Below the pieces are notes generated by a model. The model was not told where the DNA came from. It worked only from the letters and a program-made list of their open reading frames with translations, and ran no database searches. From a virus, in the IMG/VR virus record IMGVR_UViG_3300043803_000633, positions 1 to 37,942 of that record: 37,942 bases of DNA. One strand, 5' to 3'. The translations under genes and the position numbers were made by a program. Of the stretch, positions 11,001 through 18,026 are shown in pieces (the first letter of the stretch is position 1; every line of letters begins with the position of its first letter).

Positions 11001-11241
11001 GCACCATCGTCTGCGTGGTGCTGAACGTGAACGGCAGCAGCCTGGTCTTCTTGGACGAGTCCTTGACCTCGCGCACGAACTGCGTGCCGGGGCGGTTCTC
11101 GACGGCGCCCTGCGGCAAGGCGATGAAGTTCCGCATCGTGGCCGCGCCCGTCTGGAAGCGGACGTCATCGATGCGCCCGAACATCTCCGGGCTGATCTCG
11201 CCTCCTCCGAATGAGCGGTGGTAGACGCGGGTCTGTGCCAT
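8026..11241 (-). CDS. Tail tubular protein B-like / tail stabilisation protein (1071 aa)
   Basis: The N-terminus (FGGGEISPEMFGR, then MRNFIALPQGAVENRPGTQF) is characteristic of the large podoviral tail protein found in BPP-1-like phages, in the position of T7 gp12 (nozzle). The middle, about residues 390-600, is a run of beta-rich Gly/Ser/Thr repeats with motifs such as GGSGYGS, GGTDYDSG and GGRNYTSP; such sections are often labelled FCCH-like in this family. The C-terminal third returns to a family-typical globular region. It is the largest complete gene in the window and directly follows tail tubular protein A with a 3-base gap. It probably forms the distal tail tube and fibre attachment site. 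The very long antisense frame on the other strand is a codon-bias artefact. Confidence 0.88.
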   Translation of the reverse strand: MAQTRVYHRSFGGGEISPEMFGRIDDVRFQTGAATMRNFIALPQGAVENRPGTQFVREVKDSSKKTRLLPFTFSTTQTMVLELGAGYFRFHTQGATLGPGTPAAYNGATAYAVGALVSSGGVNYYCIAATTGNAPPNATYWYALPAGIYEIPNPYAEADLFDIHYVQSADVLTLVHPNYAPRELRRLGATTWVLSTISFVPTVSTPTSVAVTANRGQALNITAFTQANPGVITTIGNHGLAVDDPVYVDGGTMTQVRGFYTVNSTPAVNTLSLRAYDSGVPVNTTSFTAWSGGGFVQFGAKTIDSDSYYVVTAFADNGIDESAPSAAVSVTNNLNAPGSSNTVTWAASAGAALYNVYKRQSGLYGYIGQTQSLSFTDNNIAPNLGITPPIADTTFVPGAILSVPVTNGGSGYGSTVVSGGSFQTVAVIAGGTDYDSGESVTVADPTGSGATFTVTESAGVITAVAVTAGGSLYSDPTFSVGGADTSAFPAPIVVGSGARLLPTLTPLVYGSVTIGVTDTTGTGAVLEPIVQGGVITAIRVVNGGRNYTSPTITVTSAAGGSSATFGAAVLSAVQFPGAVSYFEQRRVFAGTTLAPQTLWMTRTGTESDMSYHIPVQDTDRISFTVAAREANTIRHLVPLTQLLALTSAAEWRISPVNSDVITPTTISVRPQAYVGANNVQPSIVNNTVVYCSARDGHVRELGYSWQASGFVTGDLSLRATHLFDNFDISDMCYSKAPQPLLWFISSTGRLLGLTYIPEQQIGAWHRHDTDGSFESCTAVAEGVEDRLYVVVKRTIGGVTKRYVERMASRLVGDIEDCFFVDSGLSYDGTNTGSTTVTVTGGSTWGPADVLTVTASAAIFQFPATTDVNDAIVITATDGTQYRLTILGTSSTTVATAKVDKVIAPALRGVATTRWSFARDSISGLGHLEGKTVSILADGAVMPQKVVTAGTVALQRASTVVHVGLPYDSDLETLPMTLQMEAFGQGRAKNINEAFLRVYRSSGIFIGPSLDNLVEAKQRTTEPYGSPPALKTDEIGVKLTPSWQQAGRIFVRQSDPLPLTIVGLTLEVAIGG

Positions 11242-11244
11242 CGG

Positions 11245-11925
11245 TCAGCGTCCAGAGATCCAGGGCGTGATGTGCTCGGGCTTCACGTCGCGCTGGCTGG
11301 CGTCTGACGCCTTCGCCTGCTGGATGTATCCAAGCGCCATCTGCATGCACTTGCGGCCCTCTGCGGCGCCCTCGGCGCCCTTCACGACCGGGCCTGCGAG
11401 CATCGACGCGAGGTGCCACGCGAGCGCGTTGGAGAACAGCGGGTCGAACTTGGTCGGGTCGGTGACGAGCGCCTGGTAGCGCAGGAGCGCGTTCTCCTGG
11501 TTGGTGTAGATCACCTTGTTCCCGGCCGTGTCCGTCTCGATCTGGTACTCCTGCGGGACGTAGGTTCCGCCGGCGACGAACGGGGTGTTGATCCAGCCCC
11601 ATCCGTAGCGGTCGGCCGGGTAGGCGCGCACCGCGTAATCGTTCTCTGCCTGCGGGGGCAGCACCGCCACGGCGGTCATCATGTCGCCCGGGCAGGCGTA
11701 TGCGTACTTCCACATCGTGTATGGCATCGTCACCTGCGCGAGGCTGACGCGCCGCGAGGCGAAGTTCCATGCGTGCATCTGGAGCAGCGTGTCGCGTGCG
11801 ATGGGGTAGAACCGCTGGCAGTGCTCTGCCTGCGCGGAGCCCTCCGGCGGGTCGATACTGGCGACTGTGGCATCGTCCCCCAGGTATGCGAGCGCGAGGT
11901 TGCAGATGTCTACGACGGATGGCAT
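11245..11925 (-). CDS. Tail tubular protein A-like adaptor (226 aa)
   Basis: The start (VVDICNLALAYLGD) and the following AEHCQRFYPIARDTLLQMHAWNFA are the signature of the podoviral tail tubular protein A / head-completion adaptor, equivalent to T7 gp11. Length fits the family (about 200-230 residues). It should form the ring joining the portal to the nozzle. A good ribosome site (AAGGGAG) lies seven bases before the ATG. It is separated from the preceding small gene by 74 bases holding a strong stem-loop, so it may begin its own transcript segment. Confidence 0.92.
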   Translation of the reverse strand: MPSVVDICNLALAYLGDDATVASIDPPEGSAQAEHCQRFYPIARDTLLQMHAWNFASRRVSLAQVTMPYTMWKYAYACPGDMMTAVAVLPPQAENDYAVRAYPADRYGWGWINTPFVAGGTYVPQEYQIETDTAGNKVIYTNQENALLRYQALVTDPTKFDPLFSNALAWHLASMLAGPVVKGAEGAAEGRKCMQMALGYIQQAKASDASQRDVKPEHITPWISGR

Positions 11926-11944
11926 TCTCGCTCCCTTCGTGACA

Positions 11945-11975
11945 GGAGGGGGGCCGGCGTGGACGGCCCCCCTCC
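11945..11975. other. 11-bp perfect stem-loop between capsid and tail modules
   Basis: Left arm 11945-11955 (GGAGGGGGGCC) is perfectly complementary to right arm 11965-11975 around a nine-base loop. It lies in the only non-coding gap (11926-11999) of the late block, upstream of the tail tubular A start. It has no T-tract on the minus strand, so a classic intrinsic terminator is unlikely. Attenuation or an RNA-processing/stability hairpin that tunes capsid against tail expression is more plausible. Confidence 0.7.
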
Positions 11976-11999
11976 CTTGTTCGCGAACTCAGGCACGCA

Positions 12000-12197
12000 T
12001 CAGTTCGGCGTGGCTTCGGCCTTGGGCTTCCGTCCGGGGCGCAGCTTGCGCTCCGGCTCGGCTGCGTCGAGGACGGGGCCGCCGTCCATGAACTCGATCA
12101 CGTCGGGGAGAGCAGGGCCGGAGTAGCGGAACTCCTCGCCCGCCTTCCGAAGCCCGTTGTCCACGAAGCAGTCGACCAATGCCTTGACCATCGCCAT
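12000..12197 (-). CDS. Small conserved phage structural-module protein (65 aa)
   Basis: A short protein with motifs ALVDCFVDNGLRKAGEEF and YSGPALPDVIEF and a basic, proline-containing tail (RPGRKPKAEA). Small proteins of this form are common between the cement-protein and tail-tube genes of podoviruses and siphoviruses. AGGAGC lies five bases before the ATG, and the start is 12 bases after the cement-protein stop. The basic tail suggests binding to nucleic acid or to an acidic partner. No function can be assigned. Confidence 0.75.
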   Translation of the reverse strand: MAMVKALVDCFVDNGLRKAGEEFRYSGPALPDVIEFMDGGPVLDAAEPERKLRPGRKPKAEATPN

Positions 12198-12209
12198 GTG
12201 ATGCTCCTA

Positions 12210-12668
12210 TCAGGCGACCGTGAAGCCGCTGGCGTAGAACTTCTGGCCGTCCTGGATGTCCATGACGATCTGAGCCAGGATGCTTCCCGTGGTCGGTGCA
12301 GTGCCGTTGACGTCGTAGCGGGCGCCGAGGTAGCGCAGGCCGAGGCTTGCGATCTGCGGCGGGATGGCGACCACGTACTGCTTCCCGGCGGTCAGGCCGG
12401 CGAGCAGGACGTTCGTCTCCGCGAGGACGGTGTGGGACGAGAGGTTCGCGTTCGCCGACGAAACCACCTCGAGGTCGAGGCTGGTGAGCGTGTTGAACGT
12501 GGTCACGACGGTGAACACCATGTAGAGCTGGCGGCCCTCGCCGATGTCGCGAGCGGTGCCGAGGTCGATGGTGTCGGTGCTGTAGGCGTCGGCCGTGATG
12601 GCCTGGCCCGAGATGGCCGAGCCGGGGGTGTTGGACCCGGACACGGTGAGAAGGACGTCAGTAATCAT
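12210..12668 (-). CDS. Capsid cement/decoration protein, Bbp16 family
   Basis: The sequence (MITDVLLTVSG, TIDLGTARDIGEGRQLYMVF, then beta-rich segments with LASLGLRYLGARYDV-like text) matches the Bbp16 capsid cement family of BPP-1-like podoviruses. In that phage the cement protein sits on the capsid surface and stabilises the expanded shell. Length (152 residues) is typical. AAGGGAG precedes the ATG. It lies directly downstream of the major capsid gene with a 30-base gap, as in relatives. Confidence 0.88.
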   Translation of the reverse strand: MITDVLLTVSGSNTPGSAISGQAITADAYSTDTIDLGTARDIGEGRQLYMVFTVVTTFNTLTSLDLEVVSSANANLSSHTVLAETNVLLAGLTAGKQYVVAIPPQIASLGLRYLGARYDVNGTAPTTGSILAQIVMDIQDGQKFYASGFTVA

Positions 12669-12698
12669 TGTGAGTGTCTCCCTTCAGGAGTGTGCGGG

Positions 12699-13736
12699 TC
12701 AGCTGACCTGTGCTTCGGTGTTGAGGATGGAATCGACGCGACGGCAGGGGACGCCGAGGAACGACAGCCAGCTGTACGGCGTGCCGAACTGCGACAGGCC
12801 CTCGTTGACCTTCACGACCGCCTGGCTCTTGTCGAGCGCCATGATCGACAGGCCGCTGTGCACGGTCCGGTTCATGTAGAACGCGGCACGGCCCATCGCC
12901 ATGTTCGGGATGCGGTACAGGCCACGCGCCATGAGGCGGATGAGGTTGCTGGCCGAGGTGGTCGCCTGGCCGTTCGACTGCGCGAGCAGGTCGGTCGTGT
13001 TGATGTTGCAGATGCGCACGACGTAGCGCCAGTCCTTCACGACCAGGCCGTTCTTCCACTGGTAGCGCGTGGAGTACGCCTGGAGCCGCGTGCCGTCCGA
13101 GTTGTAGACGGTCTGCTCGCCGAGGTCCTCGTGCATGAGGCCGGCCGTCGAGCCCTTGGGGAAGGGGCAGTAGACGGTGTTGTCGCCCCAGACCACCAGG
13201 TACACCGAGGTGTTCGCGGTGGCCGAGTACGAGCCGCCGCCGGCGAGGCCGTTGAGGATGTTGACGCTGTTGTTGGAACCCGTCAGCGCCGAGTAGCGCG
13301 GGGCCAGCCCGAGGAACTGCTTCGGGTCGGTCGCCGGGTTGCCGTAGAACATCGTGCTCGCCATCGTCTGGTTCATCGCCTCGAGGAAGGCGGTGTCCTC
13401 AGACAGCCGGAACTGCGCGGTGTTGCCGTTCAGCATGGCGAGGTCCTTGTCGACCTCGCTGCGGGCCTCAAGGATGCCGCAGGCCTCGTCGACCTGGGCG
13501 GTCGTCGACTTGCTGTTCGGGATGCCCTGGTTGAGGGCGCGCCAGTAGACCTGGGGCAGGCCGGTGCGGATCACGACGCGCTCGCCAGTCGGGAGGTTGC
13601 CCTCCTTGAAGACGCAGTCCTCGAGGATCTCGTTCGACTGCGACAGGAGTTCGGCGATGATGGGCACGTTGCCCTCGGGATCGGTGCGCTTGGCCCAGTC
13701 CGCGAGGGTCAGGTTGGAAGTGGAGAGAGTTGCCAT
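12699..13736 (-). CDS. Major capsid protein, Bbp17-like
   Basis: 345 residues. It opens LTLADWAKRTDPEGNVPIIAE and continues with ILEDCVFKEGNLPTGERV and a C-terminal GVPCRRVDSILNTEAQV, all typical of the major capsid protein of BPP-1/BcepC6B-like phages (HK97 fold in the BPP-1 structure). It is preceded by the scaffold gene and followed by the cement-protein gene, the standard order. AAGGGA lies upstream of the ATG. Codon use is strongly GC-biased, as expected for a highly expressed gene of this genome. Confidence 0.93.
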   Translation of the reverse strand: MATLSTSNLTLADWAKRTDPEGNVPIIAELLSQSNEILEDCVFKEGNLPTGERVVIRTGLPQVYWRALNQGIPNSKSTTAQVDEACGILEARSEVDKDLAMLNGNTAQFRLSEDTAFLEAMNQTMASTMFYGNPATDPKQFLGLAPRYSALTGSNNSVNILNGLAGGGSYSATANTSVYLVVWGDNTVYCPFPKGSTAGLMHEDLGEQTVYNSDGTRLQAYSTRYQWKNGLVVKDWRYVVRICNINTTDLLAQSNGQATTSASNLIRLMARGLYRIPNMAMGRAAFYMNRTVHSGLSIMALDKSQAVVKVNEGLSQFGTPYSWLSFLGVPCRRVDSILNTEAQVS

Positions 13737-13757
13737 TGCTGTGGTTCCCTTGTTGGG

Positions 13758-14447
13758 TTAGGTGTTTGAGTAAAGAGCCTCGGCGAGGTCGGCGAAGCTG
13801 CGCGGTCCGGCCTTGGCCTGCGTGGCCGCGCCCGTGACCATGCGGTCCTCGCTGATCGCCTTGCCGGCACGGAACATGAACCGGATGAGCTCCGGGTGGT
13901 TTCCGAGTCCGGTTTCGTTCAGCAGCGTGCGGAGTTCGGTGGTGCCGAACGCATCGAGCGCCTTCTTTGCAACGCCCAGGTTCTCCGACAGCTTCTCGCC
14001 GCCGAACTCTCGGTCGGACTTGGAGCTGTCGGCCCAGCCGTTGCGGATGGCCTCGATCTGCGCCGTCTGACGTTCGACCATCTTGGGGCCGACCGCGTCA
14101 AGGAGGCGCTGCGCGGCGTCCTGCGACAGGTTCAGTTCCTTCGCCACCTGCGAGTACGCGGTGATCACCTCGGCGTCGAACGCTCGACCCTCGGGCACCT
14201 TGAACTCGTAGGCTTCCGGCGCCTTGGGTGCCTCGGCCTGGGGGGCCTCGGTCGCCTGTGCGTCGGCCGGCGCGGGTTCCTTTCCGGCAGGGGCCGCGTC
14301 GGCGGCTTGCCGGTCCTGGGTCGCGGGAGCCTTCTGCGTGTTCCCGTAGAGCTTGTCGGCCGTCGCCGCCACGCTTTCCGGGGCCGTCGATGGGGAAGCG
14401 GCTTCAGTTGGGGTTGCGGCCGTTTCCGTCATCGTTGCTTGCGTCAT
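13758..14447 (-). CDS. Scaffold / capsid assembly protein (229 aa)
   Basis: The first 80 residues are low-complexity Ala/Thr/Pro/Glu. Then comes AYEFKVPEGRAFDAEVITAY and a helical region ending HPELIRFMFRAGKAISED. This profile (disordered acidic N-terminus, helical C-terminus, immediately before the major capsid gene) is that of podoviral scaffolding proteins; relatives are sometimes annotated as proteases, but I see no catalytic triad. AAGGA lies upstream of the ATG at 14447. A second in-frame ATG at 14432 is possible. Its first 44 bases overlap the end of the preceding gene. Confidence 0.82.
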   Translation of the reverse strand: MTQATMTETAATPTEAASPSTAPESVAATADKLYGNTQKAPATQDRQAADAAPAGKEPAPADAQATEAPQAEAPKAPEAYEFKVPEGRAFDAEVITAYSQVAKELNLSQDAAQRLLDAVGPKMVERQTAQIEAIRNGWADSSKSDREFGGEKLSENLGVAKKALDAFGTTELRTLLNETGLGNHPELIRFMFRAGKAISEDRMVTGAATQAKAGPRSFADLAEALYSNT

Positions 14448-14754
14448 CCTGGTGTTCCTTCATCATCACGTGGTACTGCTCGGGGCACGCGGCGTGGATG
14501 AGGCCGAGGAGCCTCAGTCCCGCGTTCCGGTTCCCTTCCGCGAAGGCCATCTGCATCGCATTGGCCGCGAAGGTGGTTCGGAACACGCCTGCGCTGTCGA
14601 GGAAGCGCCAGGCCATGCGCCTGCCGCGCTTCTGCGACATGAGCCACTTCATGTCGGCCTCCTCGTTCTGCCTGTCCAGGCGCTCCCTGAGCTCCTTGTC
14701 GGCTCGGTCGCGCTCCTGCCCGCGCAGGTCGAGGGGGTCGTAATTCGTGCTCAT
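14404..14754 (-). CDS. Bbp19-family conserved phage protein
   Basis: 116 residues. The central part MKWLMSQKRGRRMAWRFLDS, followed by AGVFRTTFAANAMQMAFAEG and HAACPEQYHVMMKE, matches the small conserved protein encoded just upstream of the scaffold in BPP-1-like phages (Bbp19 family). The N-terminal 35 residues are highly charged and probably coiled coil. Its role is not known; the conserved position suggests capsid assembly. The 3' end overlaps the scaffold gene by 44 bases in another frame. Confidence 0.82.
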   Translation of the reverse strand: MSTNYDPLDLRGQERDRADKELRERLDRQNEEADMKWLMSQKRGRRMAWRFLDSAGVFRTTFAANAMQMAFAEGNRNAGLRLLGLIHAACPEQYHVMMKEHQDDASNDDGNGRNPN

Positions 14755-14781
14755 CGGCGAATGTAGTCCCGCGTTGGTTGC

Positions 14782-15357
14782 TTACGGGTACTGACCATAG
14801 ACCTCGTTCACGGTGATGATCAAGGACGGCGTGGCCGGGCGGGTCGGCGTGGTCTGCGTCCCGGTGTAGGCCATCGACACCCCGGTCCCGTTGACCGACC
14901 AGTAGATCTGCGCGTACTGGCCCTGGTCGAGGTCCACGAAGAAGTTCCACGCCGCGACGAGGAACGAATTGCCGCCGGCATGCTTCTTCGGGATGGTGAC
15001 AAGCGTGTTGGAGTTGGCGAGCGCGGCGCCCTGCTTGGCGAGCCAGATGCTGATCTCGCGCTCGTCGTTGCCGGAGTTCGTGAACTGGGCGCTGAACGCG
15101 ATGTTGTAGGTCGCCGTGCGGCCGGCGGTGATCTTCGTGTTGTCGACCATCACGACGCCGCGTGAGATGTCCACGCTGTCGCACTCCATCAGCGTCTCGG
15201 TGTTGGCGGATGCCGGCTGGTTCGAGACGTCGTAGAACGACCCGATGTACGGCGCCCTCGAGAAGTACGTCTCGCTGCCGTCAGGGTCCTTCACCCCGAC
15301 GATGTCTCCCGATGCGTTGTCGTAGATCCACGGGAACCCCTGCTTCAGGAAGCCCAT
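14782..15357 (-). CDS. Virion-module protein of unknown function (191 aa)
   Basis: Starts MGFLKQGFPWIYDNASGDIV with GGAGGTCTGAAC directly upstream, overlapping the region just after the portal stop. A longer open frame continues upstream, but that part is a shadow of the portal gene. The protein is beta-rich, with no signal peptide or membrane segment. The opening 'G.PW.YD..SGDIVGVKDPDGSE' is frequent in phage structural proteins. Its place between portal and scaffold/capsid genes suggests a minor head or head-decoration protein. This is inference. Confidence 0.78.
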   Translation of the reverse strand: MGFLKQGFPWIYDNASGDIVGVKDPDGSETYFSRAPYIGSFYDVSNQPASANTETLMECDSVDISRGVVMVDNTKITAGRTATYNIAFSAQFTNSGNDEREISIWLAKQGAALANSNTLVTIPKKHAGGNSFLVAAWNFFVDLDQGQYAQIYWSVNGTGVSMAYTGTQTTPTRPATPSLIITVNEVYGQYP

Positions 15358-15359
15358 GT

Positions 15360-17078
15360 TCAGACCTCCAGTGCGCTCGGGGAGCCATACCCCGAGAACA
15401 TGTTCGTGATGTCGGTGAGGGCGTTGTCGCCGCCTGTCGGCGACTGCGCCATGTTCTTGACCGTCTGCGACTGCTGCTGCATGACGGCCGCCTGCTCCTT
15501 CGCGGCCATCGCCTGCGCCCGCGCCTGGCGGATGAGCGCGACGTCCTTGTCCGCGATGATGAGGGCCGGGTCGATGCCGAGCATGTCGGCATACACGTCG
15601 GCCCACTCGTCCTGGTCGAACTTGTCGAGGATGTCGGGCTTCATCTGCGCGATGGCGCCGAGGTTCCCGACGAAGCGGTCGACGGCGTTCGTTCCGATGG
15701 CGCGCTGCGCCTGCGCCAGCATGGACACGAACTCGATGTTCAGGTCCATTCCCTGCAATTCCTGCGGCGCAGGCGGGACGATCCCGGCCTGCACCATGCG
15801 GGTAAAGGTCGTGTCGACGAGCGGGGCGAGCAGCTCGTTGTGCAGGCGCTCGAGCACGGGGCCGAGCATGATGAGCTTCTCTTCGTGGCGCTCCGCGACC
15901 TCGGTTGCGGTCATCCGCGTGTTCGGGCCGGCGTTGGCGAGCATCAGGAACAGGTCCGCGTAGAACGCGCCCCGCACGCGCTCGCGGCAGTCCATGATGT
16001 CGTTCAGGAGGTACTGGAGGTTGAGGTTCACCTCGAACGCGGTCTTGATCCCGTTGTTGGCCGCGCCGTCGTAGTAGGAGATCCCGCCCGGGAGCATCTC
16101 GATGTCGCGGTTCTTCATCGACGCAGGCACCTGGAGGGGCGGCTTCGTCTGGTAGTCGATGGCCTGCGCCTTGCGGAGCTGCTCGTGCTGGAGCTGCTTG
16201 ACGTCGCCGAGCGCCTCCATGCCGGGGCTGTGGCCGTAGATGTCGCCGCCGACCACGGCCCAGCGGGGGACAACGGCCGGGAACTGCATGAACCCGCTCT
16301 CGCGCAGGAACTTGCCGTCCTCGCCGCCGACCTCGAAGTACCACGACCCGTAGGGCATGTTGCGCGAGTCGCGCTTGCCCATGTCGCGGTCTGCACGCGG
16401 CTCGATGGCGTGGATCACGGGCACCCACTGGTCGAGGCTGCCGTTCGAATACATGTTCCGCACGGTGACGGAGCAGTTCTCGAGGCCGAACTCCTTGACG
16501 ATCTGCGACACCGTCATGTCGAACTCGCGGTAGAGCGTGCAGACTCGGCCCTTCGCGTCGGTCGAGATGCAGTACTCGCCGCAGGTGAGCGGGTAGTGGT
16601 GGATGACCTGCTCGTAGTCCGGGAGCACGATGGACGCGGCGGTGCCGAAGGTGCCGAGCTCCTCGTACATCATGTGCAGCGAGCGGTAGGTGTTCGATTT
16701 CTGGAACACGCGCTGCATGCGCTTGGTGACGTCATCGAGCCACAGCTTGACCGGGTCGAAGGAATTGAGCTCGGGGTCCGGGGTGGCGAGCCGGAACCAC
16801 TGGCGGGCGGGGCTGGTGGCGCCAGACATCATGCCTGCGCCGAGCGTGCGGAGCGCCCGCGTCCCGGTGTTGTCGTAGATGTTGTTGTGCCGGCGCCAGC
16901 CCTTGTCGCGGTCCTGGCGGAAGTAGCGGCCGTTGCGCGGCAGGATGTAGGAGGTCAGTTCCTGCCAGTGGGCGTACCAGGACGCACGCTCGCTCTTGAG
17001 CTGGCCCCAGCGGGTGAACAGCTTGTCCCGCGTGGGCGCGTCCTCGTAGCTCTGGCCGTCGCCGACGTACTGGCTCAC
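15360..17078 (-). CDS. Portal (head-to-tail connector) protein
   Basis: 572 residues with hallmarks of podoviral head-tail connectors: RWGQLKSERASWYAHWQELT, SYILPRNGRYF, NIYDNTGTRALRTLGAGMMSG, SPARQWFRL, and YGHSPGMEALGDVKQLQ. The portal forms the dodecameric ring at one vertex through which DNA is packaged by the terminase. Length fits the T7/BPP-1 connector class. The start is GTG, 3 bases after the upstream stop, with GGAGG in front. Gln/Ala-rich helices at the C-terminus (AMAAKEQAAVMQQQSQTV) fit the barrel region of portals. Confidence 0.94.
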   Translation of the reverse strand: MSQYVGDGQSYEDAPTRDKLFTRWGQLKSERASWYAHWQELTSYILPRNGRYFRQDRDKGWRRHNNIYDNTGTRALRTLGAGMMSGATSPARQWFRLATPDPELNSFDPVKLWLDDVTKRMQRVFQKSNTYRSLHMMYEELGTFGTAASIVLPDYEQVIHHYPLTCGEYCISTDAKGRVCTLYREFDMTVSQIVKEFGLENCSVTVRNMYSNGSLDQWVPVIHAIEPRADRDMGKRDSRNMPYGSWYFEVGGEDGKFLRESGFMQFPAVVPRWAVVGGDIYGHSPGMEALGDVKQLQHEQLRKAQAIDYQTKPPLQVPASMKNRDIEMLPGGISYYDGAANNGIKTAFEVNLNLQYLLNDIMDCRERVRGAFYADLFLMLANAGPNTRMTATEVAERHEEKLIMLGPVLERLHNELLAPLVDTTFTRMVQAGIVPPAPQELQGMDLNIEFVSMLAQAQRAIGTNAVDRFVGNLGAIAQMKPDILDKFDQDEWADVYADMLGIDPALIIADKDVALIRQARAQAMAAKEQAAVMQQQSQTVKNMAQSPTGGDNALTDITNMFSGYGSPSALEV

Positions 17079-17561
17079 TCAGCCTCCGAGGAGCGTCTGG
17101 CGCCCCAGCTGGAGGTCTTGCGGGTTGACGCCCATCGGCCCGGTGAGCATGGTCGTGGACGGGCCGCCCTCGGCGCCCGCCTGCTGCATGATGCCTGCGA
17201 CGTCGGGCTGTGCGCGGGTGGCCGCTGCCATGGCCTGCTGCGACTGACGCTGCTGGCTGCGTGCCTGCGCTGCGGTGGCTTCCTGCGCGGTGCGCTGCTC
17301 CTTCATTGCCTGCGCCTGCGCCTTCTTGCCGCTCTCGCCCGCCGCGATGCCATAGCCCGTGCCTGCTGCGGCCGCTGCTGCGCCGGCGGCCGCGAGCCCG
17401 GTCGCGAGCGCCGATCCGCCTGCTGCCGCGCCTCCGATGCCTGCCGCAGCGCCGAGGCCGGCGCCGATGGCGCCGAGCGCGCTGCCGATGGCCGAGATGA
17501 TGAACCGCCGCTCGTGGCGGGCGGTCAGGTCGCGGTGGCGTCGGAGCGAGTGTCCTTCCAT
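17079..17561 (-). CDS. Conserved virion assembly protein with Ala/Gly hydrophobic core (160 aa)
   Basis: Residues about 20-65 are an Ala/Gly-rich hydrophobic stretch with membrane-insertion character, followed by a Gln/Ala helical region (AQAQAMKEQRTAQEATAAQA) and a conserved end: STMLTGPMGVNPQDLQLG then TLLGG. That C-terminal signature recurs in a small protein encoded beside the portal in many podoviruses, probably a tail- or virion-assembly factor. The ATG at 17561 overlaps the stop of the acetyltransferase gene by one base (TGATG), so translation is likely coupled. Upstream codons in this frame are a shadow. Confidence 0.78.
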   Translation of the reverse strand: MEGHSLRRHRDLTARHERRFIISAIGSALGAIGAGLGAAAGIGGAAAGGSALATGLAAAGAAAAAAGTGYGIAAGESGKKAQAQAMKEQRTAQEATAAQARSQQRQSQQAMAAATRAQPDVAGIMQQAGAEGGPSTTMLTGPMGVNPQDLQLGRQTLLGG

Positions 17562-18010
17562 CACAGTCCTTTCGTGAACGTCCGTTCGGTGACCCTGTAC
17601 CCCAGCCTCGTCAGGATGCGCTCCGCCGCGCTTTCCCCTTCGAGGACGATGTCCGACATGCAGATGGCTTTCGCGCCTTCTTCCTTGGCCCAACGCTCGA
17701 ATTCTGCCAGCATCCGCACGCCTTCAACTCGTCCTCGGACATCTTCGTCCATCCACCACGACGTCTCGAGGGCGACGCGGGCGCCGGGGCTGAACCAGAC
17801 GGGCTGGAGAATCGCTGCCAGGAAGCCGCGAGGAACGCCGTCAACTTCCGCCACCCACACACGACCATGCTCGAAGACAGCGCCGATGGCGGCTCGCATG
17901 TCCTCGTGGCTTGGCGAAAGTGCTGCTGCATAGCGGGTGCCTGCGAAGAACCGTTGTCCCATCGCGGCGATCACGTCGAGATCGTCCGCAGTCGCGAGCC
18001 TTACGGGCAT
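17561..18010 (-). CDS. GNAT-family N-acetyltransferase
   Basis: 149 residues, starting MPVRLATADDLDVIAAMGQRF with a strong GGAGGAA eight bases upstream. The layout is GNAT-like: N-terminal strand-helix, VWVAEVDGVPRGFLAA (strands 2-4), LETSWWMDEDVRGRVEGVRM around the acetyl-CoA-binding loop (here DVRGRVEG, a relaxed version of the Q/RxxGxG/A motif), and a C-terminal LTRLGYRVTERTF. Similar genes occur next to large terminase genes in BPP-1-like and other phages. Substrate unknown; host proteins, a virion protein or a small molecule are possible. Confidence 0.85.
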   Translation of the reverse strand: MPVRLATADDLDVIAAMGQRFFAGTRYAAALSPSHEDMRAAIGAVFEHGRVWVAEVDGVPRGFLAAILQPVWFSPGARVALETSWWMDEDVRGRVEGVRMLAEFERWAKEEGAKAICMSDIVLEGESAAERILTRLGYRVTERTFTKGL

Positions 18011-18026
18011 GACTGTATTCCTCCCA

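Noticed and set aside
8359-11214. 951-codon open frame on the plus strand
   Set aside because: Exactly antisense to the tail tubular B gene; its Arg/Val/His/Asp-rich composition is what GC-biased codons give when read backwards.
12198-13769. 523-codon plus-strand open frame over the capsid gene
   Set aside because: Antisense shadow; the opposite strand has clear capsid and cement proteins with ribosome sites.
14782-16428. Long 548-codon version of the gene ending at 14782
   Set aside because: Codons before 15357 are a frame shadow of the portal gene; the real start has GGAGG and follows the portal stop.
15162-17933. 923-codon plus-strand open frame over portal and neighbours
   Set aside because: Antisense shadow crossing four genes; no family-like sequence.
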